Assembly (NCBI GenBank): GCA_015499995.1 | Contig: JADNRV010000680.1 | Location: 1-17,960 of the forward strand | Reading direction: 5' to 3' | Source of the DNA: Flammula alnicola | Lineage: Eukaryota; Basidiomycota; Agaricomycetes; Agaricales; Strophariaceae | DNA length: 17,960 nucleotides | Shown here: piece by piece, positions 17,243 through 17,960 of the stretch | How the letters are laid out: each line of letters begins with the position of its first letter | Position numbering within the stretch: the first letter of the stretch is position 1 | Translations under genes and position numbers: made by a program | The notes under the pieces: generated by a model | Database searches by the model: none | Told to the model about the DNA's origin: nothing | Seen by the model: the letters and a program-made list of their open reading frames with translations, nothing else

Positions 17243-17960
17243 AATACCCACTAAAACCCCGGTACTTCTAATCCAATCGTCGGGTAGGTTTCCCCGGTCC
17301 TTTAGGACTGCCCACCAGGTTTTCTCGACTACGGCTGGGTGGATGGCCAACCGGCCATACTTTGCTATATTTGTCTGCAGACATTCTAGCTGTAGTCTTC
17401 TGTTAATTACACTTATCCATTTATTCCATATTTCAGTTGGGTTTGGGATCTTTTCAGGATCTCCCTCGTCTTGTATCCTCCATTTACAGCGGGTTCTCCA
17501 GATAAGGTGCGCAGACTCAGACATAATTATTCTATATAGTCTATTCGCCCCGGGGAGTGGTTTCTTCTGGTTTTGGTTGTGGAAAAGCCTCGCCCCACTT
17601 CCTAGAATTGCTCCAAATGTGGGTTCTGGCCATGGCAGGCCTCGCAACGTCCATAATTCCTTTGCAGCTTTCCAGATCTCACTTTGGCCTGAGGCTCGAC
17701 ATTCAGTTAAGATGTGCTCCATTGTCTCATCTACGTTCCCACAGACATGGCAGTACTGCCTCTGCTCATAATTTGGGATGTTTCCCCAGTATTGCCCTAA
17801 CTTATAGGCACTATGCATCGCTTTCCAAAGGAAGTTTCTTGCCCTTGGTGTTATACCCTTACCTCGGATGGACATCCATAGACTTTTATCCACTGGTAAG
17901 GGGTCATTTAAATCACCGGCAGCATGCCTGGCCATATCCAGACTTATCAGGGTGGCAGGT
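17213..17960 (-). CDS. LINE ORF2-type protein, C-terminal part (RNase H end and zinc knuckle), partial
   Basis: The frame is open through the right edge, so this is the C-terminal 248 or so residues of a longer reverse transcriptase polyprotein. It begins in the helix that closes the RNase H-like region (SLDMARHAAGD, then DKSLWMSIRGKGITPRARNF), followed by the zf-RVT zinc motif C-x2-C-x8-H-x4-C in CHVCGNVDETMEHILTEC. After this comes a Trp-rich tail (ESAHLIWRTRCKWR, EIWNKWISVINRRLQLEC) typical of basidiomycete LINEs. The visible part is uninterrupted, so the copy may be recent. The reverse transcriptase and endonuclease domains would lie to the right, unseen. Confidence 0.85.
   Translation of the reverse strand, partial: PATLISLDMARHAAGDLNDPLPVDKSLWMSIRGKGITPRARNFLWKAMHSAYKLGQYWGNIPNYEQRQYCHVCGNVDETMEHILTECRASGQSEIWKAAKELWTLRGLPWPEPTFGAILGSGARLFHNQNQKKPLPGANRLYRIIMSESAHLIWRTRCKWRIQDEGDPEKIPNPTEIWNKWISVINRRLQLECLQTNIAKYGRLAIHPAVVEKTWWAVLKDRGNLPDDWIRSTGVLVGIGRRPPGRNR

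Larger units (their letters stand above)
17025..17960 (-). mobile_element. 3' part of a non-LTR (LINE-type) retrotransposon
   Basis: Read on the minus strand, the element enters from the right edge with coding sequence, stops at 17213, has a 170-nt 3'UTR and ends in an A18 tail (T18 at 17025-17042). A poly(A) end without terminal repeats is the mark of target-primed LINE insertion. The element continues right of the window, so its full length and its target-site duplication cannot be seen. Confidence 0.88.

Noticed and set aside
1..17960. CRISPR arrays, bacterial operons, riboswitches
   Set aside because: The window is eukaryotic (spliced genes throughout), and no regularly spaced repeats were seen.

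Overview
The window looks like nuclear DNA of a mushroom-forming basidiomycete (Agaricomycetes). The evidence is introns of about 45-90 nt, mostly GT-AG, in nearly every gene; a nuclear gene for a mitochondrial ribosomal protein with an Arg-rich presequence; TPR proteins and ricin-B-lectin proteins of types common in Agaricomycetes; and a non-LTR retrotransposon of fungal type. No species can be named from the sequence alone.

Layout. 1-1110 holds no gene I can support, except a possible start of a leftward gene at the extreme left edge. 1111-2969 (minus) is mitochondrial ribosomal protein uS5m, arranged head-to-head with a PITH-domain gene at 3152-4012 (plus) across a roughly 180-bp shared promoter region. 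4457-5601 and 7376-8437 (both minus) are two tandem TPR paralogues. Each has a 5'UTR intron just before the start codon and a TATAAG box. They differ by exactly one 45-residue repeat unit, and the first copy appears frameshifted just after its ATG. A stretch of about 1.7 kb between them, and 8512-10072, hold little beyond a doubtful small spliced gene near 9491-9628.

10148-11359 and 12375-13603 (both plus) are tandem paralogues of a secreted two-domain protein: a signal peptide, a Cys-containing N-terminal domain reminiscent of fungal thaumatin-like folds, and a C-terminal ricin-B-type beta-trefoil. All six introns are conserved. The first copy carries about eleven single-base indels and is best read as a pseudogene. 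The second is nearly intact, with one apparent 1-nt loss and a degenerate duplicate of its last lectin repeat just after the stop. 14288-16336 (plus) is an intact 12-exon major facilitator transporter of 463 residues. At the right edge the 3' part of a LINE-type retrotransposon lies on the minus strand (C-terminal RNase H-zinc-knuckle coding region, 3'UTR, and an A18 tail read as T18 at 17025-17042). It has landed in, or right beside, what looks like the start of another gene at 16909.

There is no operon-like system here. The biological themes are a housekeeping gene pair (mitochondrial translation and a PITH protein) followed by an accessory region with local duplication, repeat-unit gain or loss, gene decay and retrotransposition. 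I did not find a convincing undescribed system. The most informative signals are the paralogue comparisons and the LINE insertion.
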